Source of the DNA: a virus
IMG/VR virus record: IMGVR_UViG_3300007234_000145
Location: 1 to 20,607 of that record
Length of the DNA stretch: 20,607 bases
Reading direction: 5' to 3' (one strand)
Of this stretch, positions 7,131 to 15,500 are shown piece by piece. The position numbers were made by a program, and so were the translations under genes. Under the pieces are notes generated by a model, which was not told where the DNA came from, did not search any database, and saw nothing but the letters and a program-made list of their open reading frames with translations. Position 1 is the stretch's first letter. Each line of letters starts with the position of its first letter.

Positions 7131-9758
7131 TTAGTCCTTTCTGCAGATGATAACATCGATGTACTGAACATCGAAGTTCATGTTGTTTACATTTCCTACA
7201 GAATCAACAGTAATTTCATGGTTATGGTTTTCAGTTTGTGCATTGATACTAAGATTGTGACTGTGAGCTGCGTTTGCAGCATTCGTGTTAATGCTATGAC
7301 TATGCGTAGCATTACCTGTTTTTACATTTTGTGCAGTATAACTTACGTTACCTTTACTTGCATTGAAGTTTTCTATTCTCCCTGCACCACTACCTGAAGC
7401 CGTTGGTGCATTACTCACCGAAACATTTGTGACGAAACTTCCACTTGCTCCTCCAGCGTTGATACCATGGCTATGAGATGCATTTGCACTATTAGCTGAC
7501 CCACCGTGACTATGATTTGCATTAGCCGTATTAGTTGACCCACCGTGACTATGATTGGCGGATTGTATTTCGGCACTAGCATTATGTTTATGAGTAGGTA
7601 CTGGAACAGACCTCTCGCTAAATGCACTAGTGAAAGTATTAGTACCACCAGAACCACCACCAGAACCAGAAACAACACGTAATGTTTTGTTATTATCTGT
7701 AGTCAATTTTGTCCAACCAGTTGGTGCAGATGCCTGATAGAACAACATTTTCGAACCAGGAGGAATCGCGATTCCTACTCCTACTGCATCATCGTATAGT
7801 TTCTTAAACGCTCTAGCACTTGGCGGTTGAACAGTTGAAGTACTTGTCGGTGGGTATGTATCCTGAACTATAACTGCACCTTGAATTGCAGTTGTAGCAG
7901 AAGGAAGTCTTGCAGGAGAAATTGTACCTGTTGTAATATTACCACCGTCAAGATCAGTAAGACCTGCACCATTACCAGTAAAGTTTCCTACCGTCAGTCG
8001 ATTGGTACTTGGATTATATTTAAATTGTCCACTATCAGAATCAATATATGGTCTTTGATAACCAGCAGATTGATTAAGACTGAATAATACTTGATAGTCT
8101 ATATTAGAACCAGTCTCGTCTACATTGATAAAATCTGCGTTCAGTGAAACACCAGTCAGATTACCAGTTACATCACCAACCAAATCACCAACAAGGTTTG
8201 AAACTGAGAATGTATTTGTTGATGGGTTATAGGTTAGTTCATTACTCTGAGAATCAATATAAGGTCTTTGGAAACCACCACCCTGATTAGCACTGAATAA
8301 TACTTGATGATTGGTGTTCTGTGTATTGGTATCTACATTGATAAAGTTTGCATTTGTTGCAATACCAAAAAGATTACCAATGATATTTTCAACAGTAAGA
8401 GTTTCTGTAGATGGATTATATGTTAGATGACTATTGTCAGTATCAATATACATCCTCTTATAATCAGTTGCACCTTGCTCACTAAAGATAACCTGAAAAT
8501 CAGTATTAGTGTTTATTTCATCTACATTAATATTATCCGCACCAGTGGCAATACCAGATACATTACCTACAAATCTAGTACAAGATAGTACATTTGTAGA
8601 AGGAACATAGGTTAATTGATTAACATCAGAGTCAATTAAGTGAAGTGGATAGTTTGAACCCAGACCTAAATTATTAACAAAAGAAACCTGATGTGTAGCA
8701 CTACTACTTGTAGTCTGAACACTGACTCTATCTGCACCAGTAGAAACACCAATGAATGCTGTTTGATCCTGTCTTACTGTAACAATACCAGCACTAACAC
8801 TGAAATTATTACTCTTGATATTATTGATTGTGCCGATACCGGATACAAAAATATTTTCAAAATCACTACGGTCATCACTAATTAAACTTTTCCTTACTCT
8901 CAAACTATCAACAGTAAGATCTGACCCGATCGATGTTAGTTTAATAGCACCACCCATGCCATTAACATTCGATGCTTGGTAGTAAAGTACGCCTGGTGCA
9001 TTATATGGAATTCTAAGAGTCAGAATACCAACTTGAGTCCCATTACCTTCTACTCCATCATTATAGATATTGTTAAGATTTGCTGTTGGTTCAGTCTTAA
9101 TATAAAATGGGAATCCACCAGAATCTATATTAAATTCATATTTCTTTCCACGTATTAAGAAAAGATCTGGATTATCTGCGTTTTCAGTAAAACCAATACT
9201 TACGGGGTCACCAGTTCCAGCAATAAATCTAAAGGTATCACTATTAAATTCTTCTACAGTAAATTTAGTAAATAATTCTGCTTCATTTCCAAGTAAAGTA
9301 TTTGTTACAGTAACATTTGTAAATCCAACTGTTCCACCAGCAGAAATTTGACCTGCCAAAGATGTTGCCTTAATGTTACCAGTAACTGTCAAGTCACCAT
9401 AAACATACTCTGCAGTCTGACCAATCGAAACTGGTCCAATAACATCAAGAGTATATGCAGGAATGTCAGAGTTGATACCAATTTTTTTGGTCAGAGTAGA
9501 ACTCGTAAATACTGTTCCACCAACACCTACATCAAGACCAATATTAGAAGTAGTAACACCAGTGGTTACAAGTCTTTGGGCAGTAATTGTGGTACCAACG
9601 GCAAGATGTTTACTGACTTCAGTATCACCAATAATTACAAGTTTCTTGTCTGGTGTTGTAGTTCCAATACCGATTTTATCACTATCTGCGTCGGCATAGA
9701 TTAAATTTTCATTGACTTGAATGCCATTTCTTATGACAAAATCCTTATCTACTGCCAT
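7131..9758 (-). CDS. Tail fibre with cupredoxin-like domain, internal repeats and gp37-like seven-HxH tip (875 aa)
   Basis: The N-terminal about 150 residues are beta modules ('KIGIGTTTPDKKL', 'LTVTGNIKATSLAG'). Residues about 165-275 resemble a cupredoxin fold ('LFLIRGKKYEF', 'FPFYIKTE', 'APGVLYYQASN', 'MGGAIKL') whose copper-ligand positions appear substituted. Residues about 350-595 hold four imperfect repeats around 'YIDSDSxxLTYNPSTNxL' and 'FINVDETxxNxDYQVLFS'. A tail-collar-like segment 'KMLFYQASAPTGWTKL' starts near residue 669. Residues about 723-847 carry seven HxH motifs (one HKH, five HSH, one HNH). In the T4 long-tail-fibre tip gp37, HxH motifs from three chains coordinate a line of iron ions in a needle. 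The C-terminus is 'YIDVIICRKD'. Inferred role: receptor-binding trimeric fibre. A late-promoter-like GATAAATA lies upstream, overlapping the previous stop. Confidence 0.88.
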   Translation of the reverse strand: MAVDKDFVIRNGIQVNENLIYADADSDKIGIGTTTPDKKLVIIGDTEVSKHLAVGTTITAQRLVTTGVTTSNIGLDVGVGGTVFTSSTLTKKIGINSDIPAYTLDVIGPVSIGQTAEYVYGDLTVTGNIKATSLAGQISAGGTVGFTNVTVTNTLLGNEAELFTKFTVEEFNSDTFRFIAGTGDPVSIGFTENADNPDLFLIRGKKYEFNIDSGGFPFYIKTEPTANLNNIYNDGVEGNGTQVGILTLRIPYNAPGVLYYQASNVNGMGGAIKLTSIGSDLTVDSLRVRKSLISDDRSDFENIFVSGIGTINNIKSNNFSVSAGIVTVRQDQTAFIGVSTGADRVSVQTTSSSATHQVSFVNNLGLGSNYPLHLIDSDVNQLTYVPSTNVLSCTRFVGNVSGIATGADNINVDEINTNTDFQVIFSEQGATDYKRMYIDTDNSHLTYNPSTETLTVENIIGNLFGIATNANFINVDTNTQNTNHQVLFSANQGGGFQRPYIDSQSNELTYNPSTNTFSVSNLVGDLVGDVTGNLTGVSLNADFINVDETGSNIDYQVLFSLNQSAGYQRPYIDSDSGQFKYNPSTNRLTVGNFTGNGAGLTDLDGGNITTGTISPARLPSATTAIQGAVIVQDTYPPTSTSTVQPPSARAFKKLYDDAVGVGIAIPPGSKMLFYQASAPTGWTKLTTDNNKTLRVVSGSGGGSGGTNTFTSAFSERSVPVPTHKHNASAEIQSANHSHGGSTNTANANHSHGGSANSANASHSHGINAGGASGSFVTNVSVSNAPTASGSGAGRIENFNASKGNVSYTAQNVKTGNATHSHSINTNAANAAHSHNLSINAQTENHNHEITVDSVGNVNNMNFDVQYIDVIICRKD
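7975..8710 (-). repeat. Four imperfect 63-69-aa coding repeats in the 875-aa fibre
   Basis: The four units share 'hQVLFSxNQxxxYxRPYIDSxSxxLTYNPSTNxLxVxN', then 'GNLxGxATxADFINVDExxxN'. The most N-terminal unit is the most diverged ('HLIDSDVNQLTYVPSTNVL'). The variable length between units comes from inserted 'GDLVGDVTGNLTG'-like steps. Boundaries are approximate. Confidence 0.75.
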
Positions 9759-9787
9759 TTATCTTGTTAATCAGGAATTATTATTTT

Positions 9788-9795
9788 TATTTATC
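9788..9795 (-). promoter_or_regulatory. Late-promoter-like octamer GATAAATA overlapping the 1631-aa gene stop
   Basis: On the minus strand GATAAATA has one mismatch to TATAAATA and lies 30-37 bases upstream of ATG 9758. It includes two bases of the TGA stop (9794-9796) of the preceding gene, so the signal is packed into the gene end. Position relative to the start matches the exact octamer of the 1320-aa gene. Confidence 0.55.
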
Positions 9796-12700
9796 AACTG
9801 ATAACTCCGAAGGTTCTCCACTGATTGTTTGTTGTGTAGACCCAACCAACTGTTCCACTGTTCTCTGGATTTGCGTTGAAGACGATATCACCAGGAGTAC
9901 CAGCCTCTGTTGGTATGGTTATACCTACAGTCAACTTTCTTGAAACTAGAGCATTACCTTGAATAAAGACACTGTTAGCTTCAATACCTTGGTCAGATGT
10001 GCTAGTAACTTTTTTGGTAAATTCTACAGGTCCATTGAACTGTGAAAGAATATTACCCTTATCACCACCATCAACTGTCATGCTCCTTTCAATTTTGAAG
10101 ATGGAACCTTCAATATAGTTGAAATCGGATGCATCATCACGGACACCAGTAGAATAAGGGTCTTCACCAGTATATGTTTGAACTGGAGTATCGAACACCT
10201 GTTCTCTACCTGTATTAGAAGCAATTCTCTTATTACCAATGAAGAAGTCACCTCTATCATTCATACCAGTATAGTTGACAATACCACCGGCAATTGTTTG
10301 TGATTGTGCGTTAATCTGTTGAGATAGTGCAAGTCTCTTTGTCTGTTTTTCTGGGAATGCAGTCGAGTAGTTGCCAGGACCGTAACCAATATATTCAAAA
10401 GTATGACCAGATGCCCTGATGATTGAGTTTCTTCTAAATTCAACCGGGAAGAACTTAACCCGAGTAATAACTGAGCCTATCACATGAGTATTTGCAATAG
10501 AACCATATACACCTCTAAACACTTTAAGTTGTGTGGTTCCAATTACTCTACTCACAGTAGTTTTAATTCTCATCAACTCATCATTAACTCTAACAAAATC
10601 ACCAATTCTGAAGTCATAATCAGTCATGTTATTGACATTGATAGTATCAGTTGTTTTACTAGTAATTGCAGAATTAAGTGTGGTCGAGATACCAGCATAG
10701 ATTTGACTTTCTCTACCAGACAGTCTACCATTTCTTGCAATTAGGTCACCAAAGTTTCCAGAAGAACCAGATGGGAATAGTTGAATATTACCAGTAATTG
10801 GAGGAGTGACTGTAGCAATACCTACATCGAGAACTACTGTGGTCAATCCAATTTTATCAATACAAACAAACGAACCATTGTAGAATGTTTGACCTGCACC
10901 ACTTACAATCACAGAATTATTAACTCTAAAGTTATTATTCAGTTTTGTCGTTATAGTTGCAATACCAACATCTTTGTTGTAAACAAACATTTCAATATCA
11001 AACGACGGTCCAATGACGGAGAAACCACCACCAGATACTTTGTCTGGGCCAAAACCTAATGTTGTAATACCAGGAGAACCCAGAACTGGAGTTACTTCAA
11101 TTTGATTAGTATCTGAAATTGCAGAAATTCTATATGCTTGATTGTAATTTCTACCATCGTAATCATTGATACCTGTTATGGTAAGAGTATCTCCTCTGTT
11201 GTCATAAATTTTATTGACACTACCAGTAGCTGCACTGAATCCAGTTGTTGTTGCAATACCAACAACTCGGAATTCATCACCAGCAACAAATGCCGAACCA
11301 CCATCCATAATCTGAATATCAATAATCTCACCAGCAGATGTACCATCAATAGTGACCAATGCAGTACCAAAATCACCAATCGAACCACTATTGATATTTT
11401 GAAGTTTTGCGTTATAGTAATACTGAATTGTATTTGTACCATCACCATACCCTGCACCAGGATTGTTGATGGTTGGAACAGTAATTCTATTCAATCCATG
11501 GTCATATTGAGTAAAGATTGTATATGCAGTTCCTACATTATTTGAAATGATTCCAGTAATTGCAACACCAACACCGGCTTGTTGGAACATATCCTCCATT
11601 GTTTCTCCGGTGATACTATTCTTAGGGTCATTAATCACAACTTCACCGAGGGTATTAGAAAGTGCATAACATGCAGCTGATGGTGCCTCAGTTACAGGGT
11701 TATCTCTATCTAACTGTGGATAATAGTTAGTGGCTGGTTGCGAGAAAGCATAATTGTCATTGTTGAATGGGAAGACTTTTGGTTCATTTGCTGAATTGAT
11801 TATTGACAGGTGATAAACACCATCTTGTTCTCCGTTGATATACTCATTAATAGTTTGTACATCATATACATAGAAATCTTTTTCAAAGTTTCTCCGAGAA
11901 AATGTCGGAAGAGCAGTAGTTCTCTGTGAGGTATCATTAATAAATGTACCTGCAGAAAGAGGAATAGAATTTACAGTAAAGGTTTTTGCACTTGTAATTC
12001 CTGTAACTTCATATGTACCATTATAACCAGAGTTACCTGTACCAACTGTTGGGAACAAAGTACTTCTTACATTATTAATAATGACAGTCGAACCAATAGA
12101 AAGTCTGTGTGGTTTTTCTGTTGAGTAGTATGTAATTCCGGCTTTATAATCAACACCAGAGATGAAACTAAAGTTTCTCATTTGGGAGTCATTACTCATT
12201 GTCACAGAACCTGGATTAAATTCCAATGCAACTTCTGTATTAGTTGCTCCAGTAACATCACTCGATTCTTGAAGAACAAAACCATCCAGTGGTTGTCTTG
12301 CTGAAGAGACACCAGTATTTGCAGGAATGACAAATCTCAACTGATGAATTCTATCGTCAGATTGTCTAGAATCTTTCTGTCTGATTATATATGTTCTAGA
12401 AGTAATATTTCCAAGTCCACCACCATTTAGTTTAGAGAACAAATTATTCTCTGTTGATGCAGATGATACATTTACATACCATTGTGATTCATCAACATCG
12501 TATTGAACAGGATGTCCTACGTCACCAGGGTCTTTATCACTAACTCTACTCTCTACAATAAGAGTATCACCAAGATTGTTAATACCAACCTTATTACCAG
12601 CCAGAGAATCATTGAATGATTGTGCTAGTTGGATTTGATTTGGGGGTAAACCATCAACAACAGCAAAATAAACTCTATTACTCTCAAGACCATCAGGAAG

Positions 12701-14689
12701 TCTTCCATCATTTGAAATGGTTCTTACGGTCTCACCCTGTTTAAATTGATGGTCTTCAGTGAACATCAACGTAGAGTTTGTAATACTATTACCGGTAGAA
12801 ACATTTCTTCCGATTCTGGCAAGCTTTCTTCCAGTTATTTTCTTTGTTGCATATGCAGTGTCGTCCATAACGACTTTTGCCCTGAAGACTTCAGTCTGTC
12901 CTCCTACTGGAATCACAACATTCAATGTCTCGTTATTATTTGCACCAAATCTATAACCATTAACTGTACTTGGTGGTAGTACATCTTGATTAGTATAATT
13001 ATAGAGATACATTCTACTTGTATCTGCAACACCTACAGTCTTTGTAATATCGATTGAAGGATATTCAATCGTAGTAAATTGTGGTTTCAGTGATTGTGGT
13101 GGAATAACTTGTGTGATATACCCAACATCGTCTTGTGCGAATGCTAAATTTCTATAACCTCTAGAGATAAGTGCAGACTGTCCAAAGTTTGAGTTGGAGT
13201 TAGTAACAGAGAAGTCACCACCAGATTCTGTTAAGAATTGTTCTGCATAACCAATAGCAAAGATAGAAACCAACTGAATCAAAGAATTATTAGATGCCTT
13301 GATGTGGTAACTTGAATATTGCGGTTTGTATACTGCATTAATGTCTGTATGTAAATTTGCAATGACATTAGAATCATCAAATGAACCACTCGTAGGATTA
13401 TATTTTACAAAAGCTCTATCATCAACTTGAAGACCAATTCCAGTGAATTGTGCAACAACCATTGATTTAAATCCATCCGCCTTACTGCCGTCGGCATGCA
13501 TACCACACATGCCATAAATGGATCTCTGTGACACATTAAAGATGTATGGTGATGCACTAGTCACAGTATCAGAAGAAAGTTCTACAGAAGAACCTAGTGG
13601 GTTTGGTAGTGCGTTACCGGGAGGAACTGGAACTTCATATGTAAATTCAGTAACTCCATTTGCATCAGTGTCTAATACTTGAGTTACGAGATATGTACCG
13701 TTATATCTTGTATCGGTTACATTATTGATAATAACATTAGTATCAACATTTAGACCAAAAATACCATTAGAAAGTTTAACATTAACATTTACAGATGATG
13801 TTACACCATCACCAGCCTTGATACTATTGATACCGACTGAACCAGATACTGGTCCAACAATACGGTACTCATCAATTTTGGGTTGAATATCTACACCTGC
13901 ATTTGGATAATCGGGTTCAATCTCTCTTCCACTTGCAGAACCATATGCAATACCAATTTTCTCATAATACATGTCTAGATCAGTACGATCTGTAACATAG
14001 TTAATGAAATCATCATTAATGTTTACATTGTTCTTACCATCTGCATACTCAAAACACGTAAGTTTGTGATGAGAGAATGTTGGTTTGAATGTAGAAGGAC
14101 TGTAATCTTTATATGCAGGTCTCTGTGTATCTGCGTCTTTTGTCGTAAACTGGAACATGTAACATCCACCAGTCAATCTAAAGATTGCGGATCTTTCGAT
14201 TAAATTGTTTTCTGGATTAGGAACATAGATTGGTCTGATAACAGTCTTTCTTAAATCCTGACCAATAATGGACACACCTCTGGGGATAATGACTCCACCA
14301 TGAATACTATTCAATTTGTAAAGAATGTTATTGCCGTCTACAATATCAAAGTTTGATGTATTACTGAACGACTGAAAATCATTCGAGTTAACACCACTTC
14401 TCAACAAATAAGTACCTGACCCAGTTGGAATCCAACCTGGTCTGTTATCAATGTAATGTGTACCAGGAAACAGATAGATTGAAGTTTTCTCAAATCTATC
14501 ATTATCAAGACCTACCTGATATGAAAATCTAGATGCTTCAATTAATGCCCTTTGTAGAGTTTTAAATGGTCGAGCAATTGAGTTCCCTTGGTTCTCAATA
14601 CCATCTGTTGCATCCAAATTACTTGGGTCAACATATAAAATATTTCCCTTTACGTTCTTTAAGAAATTGTCAAGTCTGCTTAAGGGCAT
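9794..14689 (-). CDS. Very large virion structural protein with beta-helix domain (1631 aa)
   Basis: It starts MPLSRLDNFLKNVKGNILYVDPSNLDATDG. The 'YVDPSNLDATDG...ARPFKTLQRALIEASRF' segment followed by 'SIYLFPGTHYIDN', 'GVSIIGQDLRKTVIRP' and 'SLIQLVSIFAIGYAEQFL' is typical of a pectin-lyase-like beta-helix N-terminal domain (about 15-520). The middle is beta-rich with 'YNGTYEVTGI'-type repeats and 'GGSAFVAGDEF'. At about residues 1420-1515, 'HTFEYIGYGPGNYSTAFPE' through 'GDFFIGNKR' is a module also ending the 1320-aa protein. The C-terminal part has 'GDIVFNANPENSGTVGWVYTTNNQWRTFG'. I recognise this architecture from large structural proteins of T4-like cyanophages; the exact virion position is not established. 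It is the first gene after the terminator at 14731-14761 and has its own late-promoter-like element. The ribosome-binding site is weak (AAGAAAG directly before ATG). Confidence 0.88.
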   Translation of the reverse strand: MPLSRLDNFLKNVKGNILYVDPSNLDATDGIENQGNSIARPFKTLQRALIEASRFSYQVGLDNDRFEKTSIYLFPGTHYIDNRPGWIPTGSGTYLLRSGVNSNDFQSFSNTSNFDIVDGNNILYKLNSIHGGVIIPRGVSIIGQDLRKTVIRPIYVPNPENNLIERSAIFRLTGGCYMFQFTTKDADTQRPAYKDYSPSTFKPTFSHHKLTCFEYADGKNNVNINDDFINYVTDRTDLDMYYEKIGIAYGSASGREIEPDYPNAGVDIQPKIDEYRIVGPVSGSVGINSIKAGDGVTSSVNVNVKLSNGIFGLNVDTNVIINNVTDTRYNGTYLVTQVLDTDANGVTEFTYEVPVPPGNALPNPLGSSVELSSDTVTSASPYIFNVSQRSIYGMCGMHADGSKADGFKSMVVAQFTGIGLQVDDRAFVKYNPTSGSFDDSNVIANLHTDINAVYKPQYSSYHIKASNNSLIQLVSIFAIGYAEQFLTESGGDFSVTNSNSNFGQSALISRGYRNLAFAQDDVGYITQVIPPQSLKPQFTTIEYPSIDITKTVGVADTSRMYLYNYTNQDVLPPSTVNGYRFGANNNETLNVVIPVGGQTEVFRAKVVMDDTAYATKKITGRKLARIGRNVSTGNSITNSTLMFTEDHQFKQGETVRTISNDGRLPDGLESNRVYFAVVDGLPPNQIQLAQSFNDSLAGNKVGINNLGDTLIVESRVSDKDPGDVGHPVQYDVDESQWYVNVSSASTENNLFSKLNGGGLGNITSRTYIIRQKDSRQSDDRIHQLRFVIPANTGVSSARQPLDGFVLQESSDVTGATNTEVALEFNPGSVTMSNDSQMRNFSFISGVDYKAGITYYSTEKPHRLSIGSTVIINNVRSTLFPTVGTGNSGYNGTYEVTGITSAKTFTVNSIPLSAGTFINDTSQRTTALPTFSRRNFEKDFYVYDVQTINEYINGEQDGVYHLSIINSANEPKVFPFNNDNYAFSQPATNYYPQLDRDNPVTEAPSAACYALSNTLGEVVINDPKNSITGETMEDMFQQAGVGVAITGIISNNVGTAYTIFTQYDHGLNRITVPTINNPGAGYGDGTNTIQYYYNAKLQNINSGSIGDFGTALVTIDGTSAGEIIDIQIMDGGSAFVAGDEFRVVGIATTTGFSAATGSVNKIYDNRGDTLTITGINDYDGRNYNQAYRISAISDTNQIEVTPVLGSPGITTLGFGPDKVSGGGFSVIGPSFDIEMFVYNKDVGIATITTKLNNNFRVNNSVIVSGAGQTFYNGSFVCIDKIGLTTVVLDVGIATVTPPITGNIQLFPSGSSGNFGDLIARNGRLSGRESQIYAGISTTLNSAITSKTTDTINVNNMTDYDFRIGDFVRVNDELMRIKTTVSRVIGTTQLKVFRGVYGSIANTHVIGSVITRVKFFPVEFRRNSIIRASGHTFEYIGYGPGNYSTAFPEKQTKRLALSQQINAQSQTIAGGIVNYTGMNDRGDFFIGNKRIASNTGREQVFDTPVQTYTGEDPYSTGVRDDASDFNYIEGSIFKIERSMTVDGGDKGNILSQFNGPVEFTKKVTSTSDQGIEANSVFIQGNALVSRKLTVGITIPTEAGTPGDIVFNANPENSGTVGWVYTTNNQWRTFGVIS

Positions 14690-14719
14690 CTTTCTTGCAC
14701 TTCTAAATCTATTATTAGA

Positions 14720-14727
14720 TATTTATT
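14720..14727 (-). promoter_or_regulatory. Late-promoter-like octamer AATAAATA
   Basis: The minus-strand AATAAATA has one mismatch to TATAAATA, lies 31-38 bases before ATG 14689 and follows directly after the intrinsic terminator. This order (terminator then promoter) marks the start of a new transcription unit for the fibre block. Confidence 0.55.
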
Positions 14728-14730
14728 ACA

Positions 14731-14761
14731 TAAAAAAAACCACCCAGAATACTGGATGGTT
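14731..14761 (-). terminator. Strong intrinsic terminator ending the baseplate operon
   Basis: Read on the minus strand, AACCATCCAG pairs with CTGGGTGGTT (10 bp, one G-U) around a TATT loop, followed directly by eight T. It lies 49 bp after the stop of the 56-aa gene and 42 bp before the 1631-aa start. Confidence 0.92.
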
Positions 14762-14809
14762 GATTACCACAGAGTGGCACTAATTCACACAGAAGGAACT
14801 TACATCATA

Positions 14810-14980
14810 TCATGGATTGATATCAGTGTCAAGTAAATATTCTACAGTATTTGCCACATCATTCATAGCATCTCTTAAATCTTCTTGACCTCCAGAATGT
14901 TGGTCATTTGAATCTATATCAGAGACAAGAGACCATCTCCATTCTCTCATAGGTTCACTGAACCAAACATTGATAATCAT
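14810..14980 (-). CDS. Small acidic protein of unknown function (56 aa)
   Basis: ATG at 14980 is preceded by AAAGGAG four bases upstream (AAAGGAGTAGA-ATG), the best ribosome-binding site among the small genes here. The protein starts MIINVWFSEPMREWRWSLVSD, and its second half 'LRDAMNDVANTVEYLLDTD' looks like an amphipathic helix. It is acidic, with no Cys and no membrane segment. It sits 28 bp after the 97-aa gene and is the last gene before the terminator. I do not recognise a function; the codon composition and ribosome-binding site make it very likely real despite its length. Confidence 0.82.
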   Translation of the reverse strand: MIINVWFSEPMREWRWSLVSDIDSNDQHSGGQEDLRDAMNDVANTVEYLLDTDINP

Positions 14981-15008
14981 TCTACTCCTTTATTTTATAT
15001 AGGAATCT

Positions 15009-15302
15009 TTATAATGTTCTCTCTAATCTATTTGTTGCTTGGTCAGGAAAGTCTCTCGGGCGACTATCAGTTGCATTATCAGTTCTGGGTGAACCTTCGT
15101 TTGCCTTCATTGTATGCTGGTAGTTGATTCTCTTGTATCTAATACAGAATGGATCGGGCATCCAGTATGTTACTTGCCAATTAATTGATGAGTTTAACTC
15201 TAGATGTTTTTCTACAGAATGGTTGAAGATACCAATCTGAATATATCCATCATGAGTAACACATCTACCATTACCAATATCAACCACAAATAATTGTTTC
15301 AT
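15009..15302 (-). CDS. Hypothetical protein (97 aa) coupled to the upstream small gene
   Basis: The chosen start is ATG 15302, giving MKQLFVVDIGNGRCVTHDGY. This ATG overlaps the TGA of the 51-aa frame as ATGA, and GGAGGA sits directly before it. That is too close for classical initiation but fits re-initiation. A TTG at 15314 in the same frame is less likely. The N-terminal half is compact ('GYIQIGIFNHSVEKHLELNSSINWQVTYWMPDPFCI'); the last about 30 residues are polar and probably disordered. Function unknown. Its place in the late baseplate operon suggests a role in virion assembly or late infection. Confidence 0.72.
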   Translation of the reverse strand: MKQLFVVDIGNGRCVTHDGYIQIGIFNHSVEKHLELNSSINWQVTYWMPDPFCIRYKRINYQHTMKANEGSPRTDNATDSRPRDFPDQATNRLERTL

Positions 15303-15454
15303 TCCTCCGACCAAGTAGGAGGATGAAGCACACAGTACTCATTAAAGGTAATTTTCATCTCCTTTTGAGTTAAGTTGCAGTTCTTTGCTGCCTTTGGAAG
15401 ATTCCATTTGGCAGAGAACAACATTTCCATAGACTGACGGGTTTCTGGTCTCAT
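15299..15454 (-). CDS. Small helical protein (51 aa), HTH-like
   Basis: The frame runs from ATG 15454 to TGA 15301-15299 and encodes MRPETRQSMEMLFSAKWNLP, then 'KAAKNCNLTQKEMKITFNEY' and 'CVLHPPTWSEE'. The 'LPKAAKNCNLTQKEMKITF' stretch has the spacing of a helix-turn-helix, so a small DNA-binding or adaptor role is possible but unproven. The stop overlaps the start of the 97-aa gene (ATGA), which supports translation. No strong Shine-Dalgarno is visible. It overlaps the alternative 52-aa frame over most of its length; of the two, this one looks more protein-like. Confidence 0.68.
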   Translation of the reverse strand: MRPETRQSMEMLFSAKWNLPKAAKNCNLTQKEMKITFNEYCVLHPPTWSEE

Positions 15455-15500
15455 ATTCGTAACAGTTTAGAATTTCTTCGTAAAGGTCTGGGCAGTTCAT
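15342..15500 (-). CDS. Alternative small reading frame (52 aa), overlapping
   Basis: ATG 15500 overlaps the TGA of the 76-aa gene as ATGA. The frame encodes MNCPDLYEEILNCYEYETRN and then about 32 less protein-like residues, ending 'KGDENYL'. The N-terminal part looks coding, while the rest is overlapped out of frame by the 51-aa gene. Possible explanations are a true overlapping gene, or a short leader that carries ribosomes from the 76-aa gene to the next one. Low to moderate support. Confidence 0.4.
   Translation of the reverse strand: MNCPDLYEEILNCYEYETRNPSVYGNVVLCQMESSKGSKELQLNSKGDENYL

Noticed and set aside
7100-7140. Bidirectional terminator between the convergent 106-aa and 875-aa genes
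   Set aside because: Only 6 bp separate the stops and no GC-rich hairpin with a T tract could be found on either strand.
9794-14689. Pectate lyase or other enzyme activity of the beta-helix proteins
   Set aside because: The strand pattern supports the fold only; no catalytic Asp/Arg set could be identified by eye, so only a structural role is claimed.
15303-15314. TTG start at 15314 for the 97-aa gene
   Set aside because: No Shine-Dalgarno precedes it, while ATG 15302 has GGAGGA next to it and overlaps the stop of the 51-aa frame as ATGA.
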